Source: Ruminococcaceae bacterium UBA7212 | GTDB lineage: Bacteria; Bacillota; Clostridia; Oscillospirales; Acutalibacteraceae | Assembly (NCBI GenBank): GCA_002490525.1 | Contig: DKUE01000019.1 | Coordinates: 91,273 to 155,272, forward strand | Direction: 5' to 3' | DNA: 64,000 nt | In this document: one piece after another, positions 9,050 to 17,760 of the stretch | Numbering within the stretch: the stretch's first letter is position 1 | How the letters are laid out: every line of letters starts with the position of its first letter | The notes under the pieces: generated by a model | Told to the model about the DNA's origin: nothing | Seen by the model: only the letters and a program-made list of their open reading frames with translations | The model's database searches: none | Program-made: the position numbers and the translations under genes

Positions 9050-10420
9050 ATGAGTAAAGATGAATACAAATCTTCTTTAAGAGAAAAAATACCGTACAGT
9101 ATGTACGCTTTCGGACAGGGTATAATTTATACATTGGTTTCGCAATTTTTAATGTTTTATTATACCGATTATGTATTTTTGCCTGAGTTGGTTGTGTCTG
9201 CAATTATGTTCGGCGGAAAAATTTGGGACGGTGTGAATGATACACTGTTTGGCTTAATGATGGATAAAATCCGTTTTAAAAGCGGGAAACGCTTTATCCC
9301 TTATTTACGTCTTTCTGCCGTAGTGATTCCAATATCCACAGTATTGCTTTTCTCAGTTGAAAATATTGAAAGTATGGGACTCCGCATCACAGCCGCAATT
9401 TTAACATATGTTTTTTGGGATCTTTGCTACACAATTTCCGATGCACCTATGCTTGCCCTTCCCACGGTTATGACAACAAGTGTTAAAGACCGTTCCACAC
9501 TTATGACCTTTTGCGGTATCGGCGGCGCGATGGCAATGGCACTTTCGGCAATCGGTATTCCGATGATATTTAAAAGCAAGGGCTTCTTTGTAACGGGGCT
9601 TATTGTCAGTGCGGTCAGCTTCATTTCAATGATAATGGTATCTGTTTTTTGTAAGGAACGGTTTTACTCAAAGGTTGAAAATAATCAGTCTGCAACTCTT
9701 AAAGAGACATGGGCATATTTAAAGACAAACCATTATTTGCTTATGTTCTATTGCTACCGCTTGGTGTCAGGTATCGTTTCGGCATCTATGCTGGTTTATA
9801 TGGCAAAATGGTGCTTAGGCGATGAGGGTGCGACGGGTACAATAGCCATTTATTCCATGCCCATGATTATTGTTATCTATCTTTTATCACCGTTTATCTT
9901 AAAGAAATTTGATAAGATAACCATTTATCGTGTATGCACTGTTTTGTCGGCGATTATGTATTTGGTAACCTATTTAATAGGATATCAGAATAAGACTTTT
10001 GTTCTCCTTGCTATGGCTGTAATTGCGGCATTGGCAATTCTCCCCGGCATTGTAATGGGTGCCATCCCGCAGGACTGCATCGAGTATGGTACATTTAAGT
10101 CGGGTATCCGTAAAGAAGGCATTACATTTGCATTGCAAAGCTTTATTTCAAAGGTGATTGCGGCGTTTGCCTCCGTTAATGCTATGCTGATTCTCCATTT
10201 CACAGATTATGACCCATTACTGGAAGCACAGTCTGAAACAACAGCTTCGGCTATCTGGGCGGGTACACTGCTATTGCCGATGACGGGTATGGTTTTAGGA
10301 CTTGTATTCCTTTTTGCTTATAAACTCAAGGATCGCGATGTTCAGCTTATGAGCGATGCAAACAAGGGTAAAATCACTAAGGAAGAAGCACGCAGTCAAA
10401 TGTCAAGAGAATATAAATAA
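9050..10420 (+). CDS. GPH-family sugar:cation symporter (second copy)
   Basis: The 456-residue protein is a second 12-segment symporter of the glycoside-pentoside-hexuronide type. It shares with the first copy the loop DTLFGLMMDKIRFKSGKR and the segment DCIEYGTFKSGIRKEGITFA, a C-half signature of this family (the first copy has DCAEYGKFKTGIDAKGITFA). The two are clearly paralogues but diverged. The gene lies 53 bp after the GH3 gene with a GTGGGTGA-type ribosome site, so it may be translated less well than its neighbours. Its base composition is more AT-rich than that of the GH3 gene. Substrate unknown; probably an oligosaccharide related to that of the upstream enzymes. Confidence 0.92.
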   Translation: MSKDEYKSSLREKIPYSMYAFGQGIIYTLVSQFLMFYYTDYVFLPELVVSAIMFGGKIWDGVNDTLFGLMMDKIRFKSGKRFIPYLRLSAVVIPISTVLLFSVENIESMGLRITAAILTYVFWDLCYTISDAPMLALPTVMTTSVKDRSTLMTFCGIGGAMAMALSAIGIPMIFKSKGFFVTGLIVSAVSFISMIMVSVFCKERFYSKVENNQSATLKETWAYLKTNHYLLMFYCYRLVSGIVSASMLVYMAKWCLGDEGATGTIAIYSMPMIIVIYLLSPFILKKFDKITIYRVCTVLSAIMYLVTYLIGYQNKTFVLLAMAVIAALAILPGIVMGAIPQDCIEYGTFKSGIRKEGITFALQSFISKVIAAFASVNAMLILHFTDYDPLLEAQSETTASAIWAGTLLLPMTGMVLGLVFLFAYKLKDRDVQLMSDANKGKITKEEARSQMSREYK

Positions 10421-10499
10421 ATTGTTTTTTAGGTAAAAAGGCGGCAGAATGAAATTCGCCGACAGAGAGTTAAAATTTGTTAAGTAACGGGGTCTTAAA

Positions 10500-11522
10500 A
10501 TGAAACTTGCTTTGTATATTATCGGTGCCGTTCTCGGTGTTTTCGCATTGGCGGTTATCGCGTTCCTGATTTACTTTATAAGCTCTCCCATGCCCGTAGT
10601 AAAAAAACTGCGCGGCGGTATGGACGGACCTATAACATACCCTAAGGACAGCGAAAATTTAAAGGACAATATTGAGATCCAAAAAGACCTTACATACCCT
10701 TCAAAATACGGAAAAAATACAATTGACCTTTATCTGCCAAAGCATGACGGAAAATATCCGCTTGTGATGTGGGTGCACGGCGGCGCGTTTGTAGCCGGGG
10801 ATAAATCAGGTGTTGAAAACTGGGCTGTAATGCTTGCCAATAACGGTTATGCCGTGGCGGCAATGAACTATGAATGGGCGCCCGAAGCGGCTTATCCTGC
10901 ACAGGTTATTCAGATTACCGAGGCACTGAAAACGGTCGGAAAAATCGCCGCTGACAACGGGAAAATCGATATGGCACGCGTTGTGATTGCAGGCGATTCC
11001 GCAGGTGCACATATGGCGGCGCAGTTCGCGCTTATCCATACGAATTCTGCGTTTGCAAAGCGTATGGATATCGTATCGCCTCTCGAAAAAAACGCACTGA
11101 AATGTGCACTCCTTTATTGCGGACCGTATAATCTTGAAAAAATGTTCGGCATTGAAAATAAATTGTTACGATTATTTATCAGCCGTGTCGGCTGGAGTTA
11201 TCTCGGTCGGAAAAACTGGCGTAAATCAAAGTGGCTTGACACACTTACACCCGCCGATTTTGTTACGGAAAACTTTGTGCCGTCATACATAACGGACGGC
11301 AACAGCTTTTCATTTGAAAGCCACGGTATGGAACTGGGCAAAAAACTTTGTTCCCTGGGCGTAACGGTTGCTGAGCGATATTTTCCCAAAGAAAAATTCG
11401 GTGAAGTGAATCATGAGTACCAAATGCTGTTGGATACCGAAAACGGTATGATGTGTTTGCAGGATACTCTGGAATTTTTATCTGAAATAATGAAAAGTGA
11501 AAGTGTGCCGAATAAAAAATGA
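10500..11522 (+). CDS. Membrane-anchored alpha/beta hydrolase (HSL/esterase type)
   Basis: The 340-residue protein opens with one transmembrane helix (about 5-27) and then an alpha/beta hydrolase domain. The oxyanion motif WVHGGAF and the nucleophile motif IAGDSAGAH place it near the hormone-sensitive-lipase type esterases and BD-FAE-like carbohydrate esterases. An acidic residue and a histidine (NHEY near 303-306) near the C-terminus could complete the triad. It is the third-last gene of the glycan operon. Esterases next to xylosidase-like enzymes often remove acetyl or feruloyl groups from hemicellulose fragments, so that role is inferred. The N-terminal helix makes it membrane-attached, but the side is uncertain. 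Confidence 0.85.
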   Translation: MKLALYIIGAVLGVFALAVIAFLIYFISSPMPVVKKLRGGMDGPITYPKDSENLKDNIEIQKDLTYPSKYGKNTIDLYLPKHDGKYPLVMWVHGGAFVAGDKSGVENWAVMLANNGYAVAAMNYEWAPEAAYPAQVIQITEALKTVGKIAADNGKIDMARVVIAGDSAGAHMAAQFALIHTNSAFAKRMDIVSPLEKNALKCALLYCGPYNLEKMFGIENKLLRLFISRVGWSYLGRKNWRKSKWLDTLTPADFVTENFVPSYITDGNSFSFESHGMELGKKLCSLGVTVAERYFPKEKFGEVNHEYQMLLDTENGMMCLQDTLEFLSEIMKSESVPNKK

Positions 11523-11581
11523 AGAAACTTATGTTCGTTTGACGGTACATTTTATGTGAAACCGTGTGGAGTTGAGTGTGA

Positions 11582-12523
11582 ATGAAGATTTTTGGTATCC
11601 TGTTGCTGATTTTAACTGTCCTGTTGTTATTGTTGGGCTATCTTTTGTTTAGATTGATGGTACGTCGCTCCGAAAAACCTTATCAGCCGCCCGATGTGAA
11701 CAAAGTGAAGGAAGAAGAACGTGCAGGTGTTGCATTTATTTTAGAGGAATATGACCGTATTCAAAAGTGGGGATACGAAACTGTAAGGATTCAAACAAGA
11801 AAGGAAGAAACGCTTTGCGGCTATTTTGTAAAAGCCAAAAAACCGACGAATAAAACCGTGCTGATGATACACGGCTACCGTTCCTGTAATTTTTACGAGT
11901 TTGCTCATTTTGCTTTGATGTATTTGGAGCATTTCGGCTGGAATGTTTTGATTGCAGATGACTACGCCCACGGACAGAGTGACGGAAAATATATCGGCTT
12001 CGGCTGGATGGATAGACTGGATATTCACAAATGGACCGATTGGTTGGTTGAGCGTATGGGTACGGACAGCAAGATCTTATTGCATGGGTGCAGTATGGGT
12101 GCCGCCGCAGTTCTGACTGCCGCAGGAGAAGAAAATTTGCCGAAACAGGTCTGCGGAATTGTTGCCGATTGCGGCTTTTCCAGTCTCTATAAGTTTTGCA
12201 AGGATATTTCAAAAAAATATCTGCACATTCCGCTTTTTCCTATATATTATATTGCAAGCTGTTATTGTAAGCTGTTGGCGGGCTACCGTTACAGCGATGT
12301 CAACGCGGCAAAAAGCGCAGCAAAAATAAAAATTCCGACTTTGATTATTCACGGTTTAAACGACCCTGTCACCGCGTGTGAAAATGCAAATATTATTTTT
12401 GATGCCTTGAAATGCACGAAAAAATTATGGTTGGTACCCGATGCCGGACATGGCCAGTCGATTCTTTATGACCGCAAGGGCTACGAAAATGCGGTTGGCG
12501 GCTTAATGGATTATTTGAATTGA
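11582..12523 (+). CDS. Membrane-anchored alpha/beta hydrolase (DUF1749/YqkD-like)
   Basis: The 313-residue protein has an N-terminal transmembrane helix (about 3-24) and an alpha/beta hydrolase domain with MIHGYRSC near the oxyanion hole, the nucleophile elbow LHGCSMGAA (Ser in G-x-S-x-G), and the late motifs IIHGLNDPVT and VPDAGHGQS carrying the likely acid and histidine. The arrangement resembles Bacillus YqkD-type hydrolases. It follows another membrane-anchored hydrolase in the same operon but is not closely related to it. A carbohydrate deacylase role is a guess from context. The ribosome binding site GGAG is about 11 bases ahead of the ATG, slightly far. Confidence 0.85.
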   Translation: MKIFGILLLILTVLLLLLGYLLFRLMVRRSEKPYQPPDVNKVKEEERAGVAFILEEYDRIQKWGYETVRIQTRKEETLCGYFVKAKKPTNKTVLMIHGYRSCNFYEFAHFALMYLEHFGWNVLIADDYAHGQSDGKYIGFGWMDRLDIHKWTDWLVERMGTDSKILLHGCSMGAAAVLTAAGEENLPKQVCGIVADCGFSSLYKFCKDISKKYLHIPLFPIYYIASCYCKLLAGYRYSDVNAAKSAAKIKIPTLIIHGLNDPVTACENANIIFDALKCTKKLWLVPDAGHGQSILYDRKGYENAVGGLMDYLN

Positions 12524-12709
12524 TAAGATGCAAAGGCAAACAGAGGCCAAAAAATTTGATATATCCGATAAAATCAAACCTTCGGCGATATGGCTTCGCT
12601 TTGTAAGGATATTGTTGAAAACCGCACACAGGAGTTTTATATTCAAAAACTCCGACGCTGCACAGTTGATTTTTGTTGAAAATATTTTTAATTGGAAGGT
12701 GCAGAAGAA

Positions 12710-13450
12710 ATGACAAACGGACAGAAATGGAAATACGGTATGCTCGGCGCATTGCTTCCAACCGTTATTTTAATTCTTATACTTATTGCGGCAGGCGTGG
12801 TTATCCGTTTTGTAATGGAAATGGGACCCAAGGATATCGCCCGCAAGACCGAGCAGTATGCTCAGCTGGCGGAGCTTGCACCGCAAAATGCTACCGTGTT
12901 TTTCGGCGACTCAATCACAGAATATTGCAGTGTTGAAAATATTTATGCAGAATACAGCCAAAAATCCGCTTCACCGATTATCAACCGCGGAATCAGTGCC
13001 GAAACGACGGAGAATATGTTGAAACGTGTTGAGGACAGCGTCATTGTAATGCAACCGCGCAATTTGGTTATGCTTATGGGCGTGAATGATTTAAGTCAGG
13101 GCGTGCCGCAGGATCAGATACTCTATAATATACGCAGTATCATAAAGCTTGTTCAGGAAAAATCACCTGAAACCAATATTGTACTTCAGGCGGTTTATCC
13201 AACGGGAGCTGAGCGCGACTCGTTATATGAAAATTTCCAGTTAAAGGGAAGGGACAGTTCGACTGTTGCAGAGCTTAATCAAAAGCTTGCAGTTATGGCT
13301 GAAGAGGAAAATGTACGCTTTTTGGATTTCACGGAAATACTATCAGACGAAAACGGAAATCTGCGCGAGGATTATACCTTTGACGGACTGCATCCGAATA
13401 TAGCGGGTTATCTTGCCGTACGCGATAAAATAGTGGCTGAGCTTGTATAA
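12710..13450 (+). CDS. SGNH/GDSL-type esterase with membrane anchor
   Basis: The 246-residue protein has a transmembrane helix at about 10-35 followed by an SGNH hydrolase fold. Block I is FFGDSITEYC (catalytic Ser), block II is the Gly of NRGISAETTENML, block III is LMGVNDLSQG (Asn), and block V is DGLHPNIAGY (Asp and His). I start it at the ATG at 12710, which has GGAAGGTG 8 bases upstream; an upstream TTG at 12692 lies inside or before that site. A 186-bp gap separates it from the previous gene. The family includes acetylxylan esterases and acyl-glycan deacetylases, which suits the last gene of a glycan locus. The catalytic domain probably faces outward. Confidence 0.88.
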   Translation: MTNGQKWKYGMLGALLPTVILILILIAAGVVIRFVMEMGPKDIARKTEQYAQLAELAPQNATVFFGDSITEYCSVENIYAEYSQKSASPIINRGISAETTENMLKRVEDSVIVMQPRNLVMLMGVNDLSQGVPQDQILYNIRSIIKLVQEKSPETNIVLQAVYPTGAERDSLYENFQLKGRDSSTVAELNQKLAVMAEEENVRFLDFTEILSDENGNLREDYTFDGLHPNIAGYLAVRDKIVAELV

Positions 13451-13540
13451 ATACATAGAGTTGTTTCCTTAACAGCGCAGGAGTAATTTGGAAACGAAAT
13501 AAAATTGAAACAGTACAGATAAAATTTCACTAAGTCAAAA

Positions 13541-13579
13541 AACAGTCCTCAACCTTCTTTGGCTGAGGACTGTTTTTTT
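13541..13579. terminator. Bidirectional rho-independent terminator
   Basis: AACAGTCCTCA (13541-13551) pairs with TGAGGACTGTT (13564-13574) and is followed by a run of T on the plus strand and preceded by A residues (T on the minus strand). It lies between the convergent SGNH esterase and thioredoxin genes and can serve both. Confidence 0.9.
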
Positions 13580-13664
13580 CGTATCCTATTCAGTTGTTTT
13601 TAATTTTTCCCCTAAGGACATCACACTTTGCGCTTTGGCAGTTTTTCTATAGAATTTCGTTACT

Positions 13665-13982
13665 TTACACATTCTCGCGCACAAACGCGTCAATATCTGC
13701 TTTCTCACAGCCGCCGACACGTCTGGCGGCTTCCTGACCGTTTTTTATGAGCACAAGTGTCGGAATGGAAAGAATCCCGAACAGCTGTGCCAATTCCTGT
13801 GCATTGTCAACATTGATTTGGCACACTTTAATATCGTTGGCCGATTCTGCAAAGGCTTCCAGCTCGGGGTGGAGCATTTTACACGGACCGCACCAGTCTG
13901 CATAAAAGTCGAGCAAAACAGGGCTTGCGCTTTGGGCGACCTCTGTCTGATAATTTTGAAAAGTTACTTCCGTGATTGCCAT
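13665..13982 (-). CDS. trxA: Thioredoxin
   Basis: The 105-residue protein is a complete thioredoxin with the active site WCGPC (C31 and C34) and the conserved cis-proline context SIPTLVLIKNGQ. It reduces protein disulfides in the cytoplasm using electrons from thioredoxin reductase, which is not in the window. It is the last gene of a likely operon behind pyrB and a flavin reductase gene, 16 bp after the latter. The ribosome binding site AGGAG lies just before the ATG at 13982. Many Clostridia carry several thioredoxins, so the symbol marks the family, not a proven orthologue. Confidence 0.95.
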   Translation of the reverse strand: MAITEVTFQNYQTEVAQSASPVLLDFYADWCGPCKMLHPELEAFAESANDIKVCQINVDNAQELAQLFGILSIPTLVLIKNGQEAARRVGGCEKADIDAFVRENV

Positions 13983-13998
13983 AGAAAATCACTCCTGT

Positions 13999-14544
13999 TT
14001 ATAAAGATTTTGCCAGCAAAAACGCTTGCTGTAAAGCCGCCTGCGAAAGCGGTTTCGTATCTGTATTATCTGCGAGAACCGTGGCAATAACCGTTGTGTT
14101 CATCACAGAGAATGCGCGTTTGGTTTGGGCTTCGATAATTTCCTTGGCTTCCGCACCGTCGGACCCTGCCGTTAAAAGCAAAACCGACTTTTTCGGTTTT
14201 GCCACAGGCTTTTCTATACCGCGGCGAAACCGTGCGGAGTAGAAGCGCTGAAAGCGGTCAAACAAAGCTTTTAAGGGCGCAGGATAGGAGAGCAGGTAAA
14301 CAGGACTTGCCACAATCACCAAATCTGCTTCCAAAAAACTTTTCATGACTTTTTCAAGGTCTTTTTTAGAACAGCCGTCTGCTGCCTTGCAGTACCCGCA
14401 GTCGTTGCAGGGCGTCGGCATTACCTCAAACAGCCGCACAATTTCTACCTCGTAAGACTTGGATAAGCCCTTGAGGAAAGCAGAGCAGAGCTGTGCGGTG
14501 TGGCTGTTGCGCTTCGGTGAACCGTAAAAAATTAACGCTTTCAT
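13999..14544 (-). CDS. NAD(P)H-dependent FMN reductase / iron-sulfur flavoprotein-like
   Basis: The 181-residue protein opens KALIFYGSPKRNSHT, the FMN phosphate-binding loop of flavodoxin-like NADPH:FMN reductases. A cysteine-rich loop, CNDCGYCKAADGC, follows at about residues 47-59 and resembles the compact cluster-binding or substrate loop of iron-sulfur flavoproteins and multimeric flavodoxin WrbA-like proteins. The mid-segment VIVASPVYLLSYPAPLKALFDR is typical. It overlaps the end of pyrB by 4 bases (stop and start share ATGA), so the two are translationally coupled, and thioredoxin follows. This suggests a redox function expressed with pyrimidine synthesis. The electron acceptor is not known. 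Confidence 0.88.
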   Translation of the reverse strand: MKALIFYGSPKRNSHTAQLCSAFLKGLSKSYEVEIVRLFEVMPTPCNDCGYCKAADGCSKKDLEKVMKSFLEADLVIVASPVYLLSYPAPLKALFDRFQRFYSARFRRGIEKPVAKPKKSVLLLTAGSDGAEAKEIIEAQTKRAFSVMNTTVIATVLADNTDTKPLSQAALQQAFLLAKSL

Positions 14545-15611
14545 TCGTCTGTCAGACTGTCACAGTATTTGCAGACCGTCTTTCCTCCCTTTTGGTAGAA
14601 CAGATGCGGTACATAGCTTTCGGCATTGGTTACGCATCGCGGATTATTGCAAGTATGTGCTGTGTTATTTTGCAGGGTCGGCTTCGGCTTCGGCGCATGC
14701 TTCGCGAGCATTTTAATAATCAGCGCCATGCGTGCATACATGCCGTATTCTGCCTGTACAAAATATTTGGCACGCGGGTCGTCATCCACTTCTACCGTAA
14801 TTTCATCTACACGCGGCAGGGGATGTAAAACCGCTAAATCTTTTTTTGCAAGCTCCATTTTTTTTGCGTCTAAAACATAAATTCCCTTTTGTGCCTCGTA
14901 CTCCTCGGCAGAACGGAAGCGTTCCTGCTGAATCCGCGTCATATACAGTACATCTAAGTCCCCGATGGACTTTTCCAGACTGTCCGAAAAGCTGTAAGTA
15001 CAGCCGCTTTCTTCTAAAATATCCATCATATACTGCGGCAGCTGCAACTCGGGTGTAGAAATCAAAATGAAACGGTTGCCTTTGTATTTCGACAGCGTTT
15101 TGATGAGCGAGTGCACTGTGCGGCCGTTTTTCATATCACCGCAAAGACCGATGGTTAGGCCCTCTAAAGTACCTTTTTCATAGGAGAGCGTGACAATGTC
15201 TGTCAGGGTTTGCGTGGGATGTAAATGTCCGCCGTCGCCCGCATTGATAATCGGTATTTCGGAATACAGCGAAGCAGCGAATGCCGAGCCTTCTACGGGA
15301 TTTCGCATTACAATTACATCCGCATAGCCGCTGACCATGCGAATGGTGTCCTTCAAGCTTTCGCCTTTGGCAATTGAGGCATTCGAGGGATTATCAAATC
15401 CGATGACCTGCCCGCCGAGGCGCAGCATAGCGGTTTGAAAGGACATTTTGGTGCGGGTGGACGGCTCGTAAAAGAGCGTTGCCATAATTTTGCCGTGACA
15501 AGCGTCCGTAAAAATGGACGGATTTTCTTTAATCATACCTGCCAAAGCGATGATTTCCTGCAAATCCGCCTTGGAAACTGTCTCCAAATCAATCAGATTG
15601 TGAGCCTGCAT
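14541..15611 (-). CDS. pyrB: Aspartate carbamoyltransferase fused to a PyrI-type zinc domain
   Basis: Residues 1 to about 305 are a complete catalytic subunit: it joins carbamoyl phosphate and aspartate in the second step of UMP synthesis. Visible sites are STRT (51-54) and HPTQ (131-134) for carbamoyl phosphate and HPLPR (263-267). After a linker (KHAPKPKPTLQNN) the C-terminus has C321-x4-C326 ... C347-x2-C350 with PRCVTNAESYVPHLFY between, matching the zinc domain of the regulatory subunit PyrI that contacts PyrB in E. coli. The nucleotide-binding allosteric domain of PyrI is absent. So this is a PyrB fused to only the zinc part. It is the first gene of a three-gene minus-strand operon with its own promoter. 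Confidence 0.95.
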   Translation of the reverse strand: MQAHNLIDLETVSKADLQEIIALAGMIKENPSIFTDACHGKIMATLFYEPSTRTKMSFQTAMLRLGGQVIGFDNPSNASIAKGESLKDTIRMVSGYADVIVMRNPVEGSAFAASLYSEIPIINAGDGGHLHPTQTLTDIVTLSYEKGTLEGLTIGLCGDMKNGRTVHSLIKTLSKYKGNRFILISTPELQLPQYMMDILEESGCTYSFSDSLEKSIGDLDVLYMTRIQQERFRSAEEYEAQKGIYVLDAKKMELAKKDLAVLHPLPRVDEITVEVDDDPRAKYFVQAEYGMYARMALIIKMLAKHAPKPKPTLQNNTAHTCNNPRCVTNAESYVPHLFYQKGGKTVCKYCDSLTDE

Positions 15612-15678
15612 CGTTTAAACATCTCCCGATAGTGTATTGCCGAAGCACGTGCGGTTGCGGCGCGGCATTTCAACGTAT

Positions 15679-15707
15679 ATTTTACCAATTATTGATAGAA
15701 AAAGCAA
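15679..15707 (-). promoter_or_regulatory. Promoter of pyrB operon
   Basis: On the minus strand TTGCTT (15702-15707) and TAAAAT (15679-15684) are separated by 17 bp. They lie about 70 bp upstream of the pyrB start, leaving a leader of roughly 60 bases with no clear PyrR-type attenuator. Confidence 0.8.
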
Positions 15708-15720
15708 TAATATTTATAGG

Positions 15721-15753
15721 AAAAAAAGCACCGCCCTTTGCAAAAAGGGCGGT
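15721..15753 (-). terminator. Terminator of the xre-nth-dnaD-dnaI operon
   Basis: On the minus strand ACCGCCCTTT pairs with AAAGGGCGGT around a 4-base loop (15730-15753) and is followed by GC and seven T residues. It lies just past the dnaI-like stop. Confidence 0.92.
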
Positions 15754-15759
15754 ATGGAT

Positions 15760-16740
15760 TTATGTTTCTTCCCATGTCGGAATACGCAAATCATTTCCCT
15801 GAAAATGAAATACGGTATAGTTGCCGAGAATACGGGATACAACGCGGTCTGTATATTTTTTTTCTAATTGCTCTATAGGCAAATTGGTGTTGATAATCGT
15901 TGGTTTCCCTCGAAGCATACGGGTGTTTACGAGGTTGTAAACGGCTGAAACGACATAGTTGGTTGTATATTCTGTTCCAAGGTCATCCAAAATCAGTAAA
16001 TCGCAGTCTAACAAAAGCGATTCGGTATCGAGATTTTCAGCAAGACCGAATCGTTCCTTCTCCAACTTGCTCAAAAGATTCTGTGCCGTGCCGTAAATGA
16101 CACCGTAGCCCTTTTGGATAACGGCTTGTGCAATCGCCAAAGAAAGATGCGTTTTTCCGAGTCCTGTACGACCAACGAAGAATAAGCTGTCGGATGCAGG
16201 AGAAAATTCCTCCGCATAGGTTTCACAGCGCGATAAAATTTCATGCATTTCTTCGCGGACAACTGTGCCGTTTGCATCCGCTTTGTCAGAGTACCGACTC
16301 AAAGAAAAACTGTCAAAATCACAAAGCTTTAAAGGCGTTTCTGCGGCAAGCTCTTTATAGGCAAGTGTCTTTAAAAGGTTTTGATAGCAGATGCAAGGCG
16401 CACCGTTTTTCACACCCGTATCTTCGCACAGGGAACAGGTATACTTCGGCAACAGAAAATCCGCAGGAAATCCGTTTTCCGTAAGCAGCTCTTTCCGTTT
16501 TCTTTGCAGTTCCAAATTGTATTTCGCGAGATTTTGCACAATTTCTAAAGCGTTTTCGCCCGCGCCGACCGCTTTAACGGCTTCCATACCCGTTTTTGCC
16601 ATTTCTGCTTCAATATCTAACACAGCAGGGCACTTTTCTGCGAATTGCTTTTTATGCAGTGCGGCCGTTGTCTGTGCTTGCTCTCGTCTGGCTTTCAATT
16701 CGGCAGAGGCTTGTTTGTATATTTGCTTTGCATATCCCAT
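15760..16740 (-). CDS. dnaI: DnaC/DnaI-type helicase loader ATPase
   Basis: The 326-residue protein has an N-terminal helical region, a small zinc site (C102-x2-C105 ... C116-x-C118) and an AAA+ domain with Walker A VGRTGLGKT (189-197) and Walker B LLILDDLGTEYT. This is the layout of Firmicutes DnaI, which loads the replicative helicase DnaB/DnaC at the origin or at restart sites. It starts 3 bp after the DnaD gene stops, in one operon with nth. The pairing with DnaD supports a primosome role rather than a transposon IstB role. The family is broad, so the symbol is likely but not certain. Confidence 0.9.
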   Translation of the reverse strand: MGYAKQIYKQASAELKARREQAQTTAALHKKQFAEKCPAVLDIEAEMAKTGMEAVKAVGAGENALEIVQNLAKYNLELQRKRKELLTENGFPADFLLPKYTCSLCEDTGVKNGAPCICYQNLLKTLAYKELAAETPLKLCDFDSFSLSRYSDKADANGTVVREEMHEILSRCETYAEEFSPASDSLFFVGRTGLGKTHLSLAIAQAVIQKGYGVIYGTAQNLLSKLEKERFGLAENLDTESLLLDCDLLILDDLGTEYTTNYVVSAVYNLVNTRMLRGKPTIINTNLPIEQLEKKYTDRVVSRILGNYTVFHFQGNDLRIPTWEET

Positions 16741-16743
16741 TGC

Positions 16744-17757
16744 TTATTCCGCCTTTTTTTGTGTCTTTTTTTTGGAAGCATGCAGTGCGGCCTGAAACGC
16801 ATCATTCAAATCAAAAGAACGCGCTTTATCTTCAGCGGCCTTTTTGGCTGCCGTGTGTCTGATTTTACCGGCTTCAACAGCTTCTGTGGTCTTCAGCCCT
16901 TCGCTGTGCCAATTTATCAAAATTTTATTCATATATGGAAAAGAAGGTTTACCGGTTCTGTCTGCAGTTTCTTCATAGGCTTTGATAATCATTTCTACAG
17001 AAAATCCCATTTGCATCCAGGATAAAAGATATTCGCTTTGCTTCGGTGTCGGGCGCGGATTGGAGATTCCCGTTGCCATTCGAAATTCCGTAAACAGACG
17101 GTTCACAGCCGAATCGTTTTGAATGTATTCGTTGGCGGCGTCCAGCGTATTGATTTCGCGCTCCGCCCAGCTTTTGCCGATGCGCAGAACTGTTGCCGTA
17201 GAACCGCGTCCGCCGTCGGCGAGATGCTGAATCAGCGTTAATATAACCTCTTTTTGCAGTCCGTAGGTATCGAACAGCATGAGGAGTGTTGTCTGCATGT
17301 CCAACCCGAAGGTGCGCCCGAGAATACTCTGCGCTTCAGTCAGCAGACTGCGTACGGTTTCGTCCTCCTGAATCCGCACGGCAATTTGCTCCATGGTCGG
17401 TTTCGGCAGTACCGTCTGTTCGGTTGGTGCTTTTACGGCGGGCGCAGGGGAGAGATCGGTTTTTGTATTTTGCTCTGCCGCCGTCTTTGCCTTCGGGACA
17501 AATTTTACGTTGCCGCCTTCGTCCGTAAACAGTAAAATGCCTTTGCCGACCCAATAATCCAGCGCGGTAAGCACTTCGTCCGCGGAAAGGGAGAGCGCTT
17601 CGGAAATTTCGCTGACAGAAACAACTCCGCTCGGATTTCGAAAAATCTTGAGCAGAGTCTTAATGCTGTTGCCGGAGGCTTCAGCCAAATATGTATCTGT
17701 AATACCGGCGGGAATCGCGAACATCGCGCCGTAGCATTCGGGATTAAGCTTATACAT
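16744..17757 (-). CDS. dnaD: DnaD-domain primosome protein
   Basis: The 337-residue protein has an N-terminal winged-helix part (about 1-85, with SISEALSLSADEVLTALDYWVGKGIL), a Lys/Pro/Thr-rich linker, and a C-terminal half with repeats of the DnaD/DnaB_2 type: the segments WAEREINTLDAA, FSVEMIIKAYEETADRTGKPSFPYMNKILINWHSEGLKT carry the YxxxIxxxW signature. Such proteins remodel DNA and help load helicase in Firmicutes. The linkage of dnaD to nth is also found in Bacillus, and dnaI follows here. A DnaB-type function instead of DnaD is possible, because both contain the same domain. Confidence 0.9.
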   Translation of the reverse strand: MYKLNPECYGAMFAIPAGITDTYLAEASGNSIKTLLKIFRNPSGVVSVSEISEALSLSADEVLTALDYWVGKGILLFTDEGGNVKFVPKAKTAAEQNTKTDLSPAPAVKAPTEQTVLPKPTMEQIAVRIQEDETVRSLLTEAQSILGRTFGLDMQTTLLMLFDTYGLQKEVILTLIQHLADGGRGSTATVLRIGKSWAEREINTLDAANEYIQNDSAVNRLFTEFRMATGISNPRPTPKQSEYLLSWMQMGFSVEMIIKAYEETADRTGKPSFPYMNKILINWHSEGLKTTEAVEAGKIRHTAAKKAAEDKARSFDLNDAFQAALHASKKKTQKKAE

Positions 17758-17760
17758 ACA

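Noticed and set aside
12528..12713. Small open frame of 61 residues
   Set aside because: No ribosome site and no similarity pattern; it overlaps the start region of the SGNH gene.
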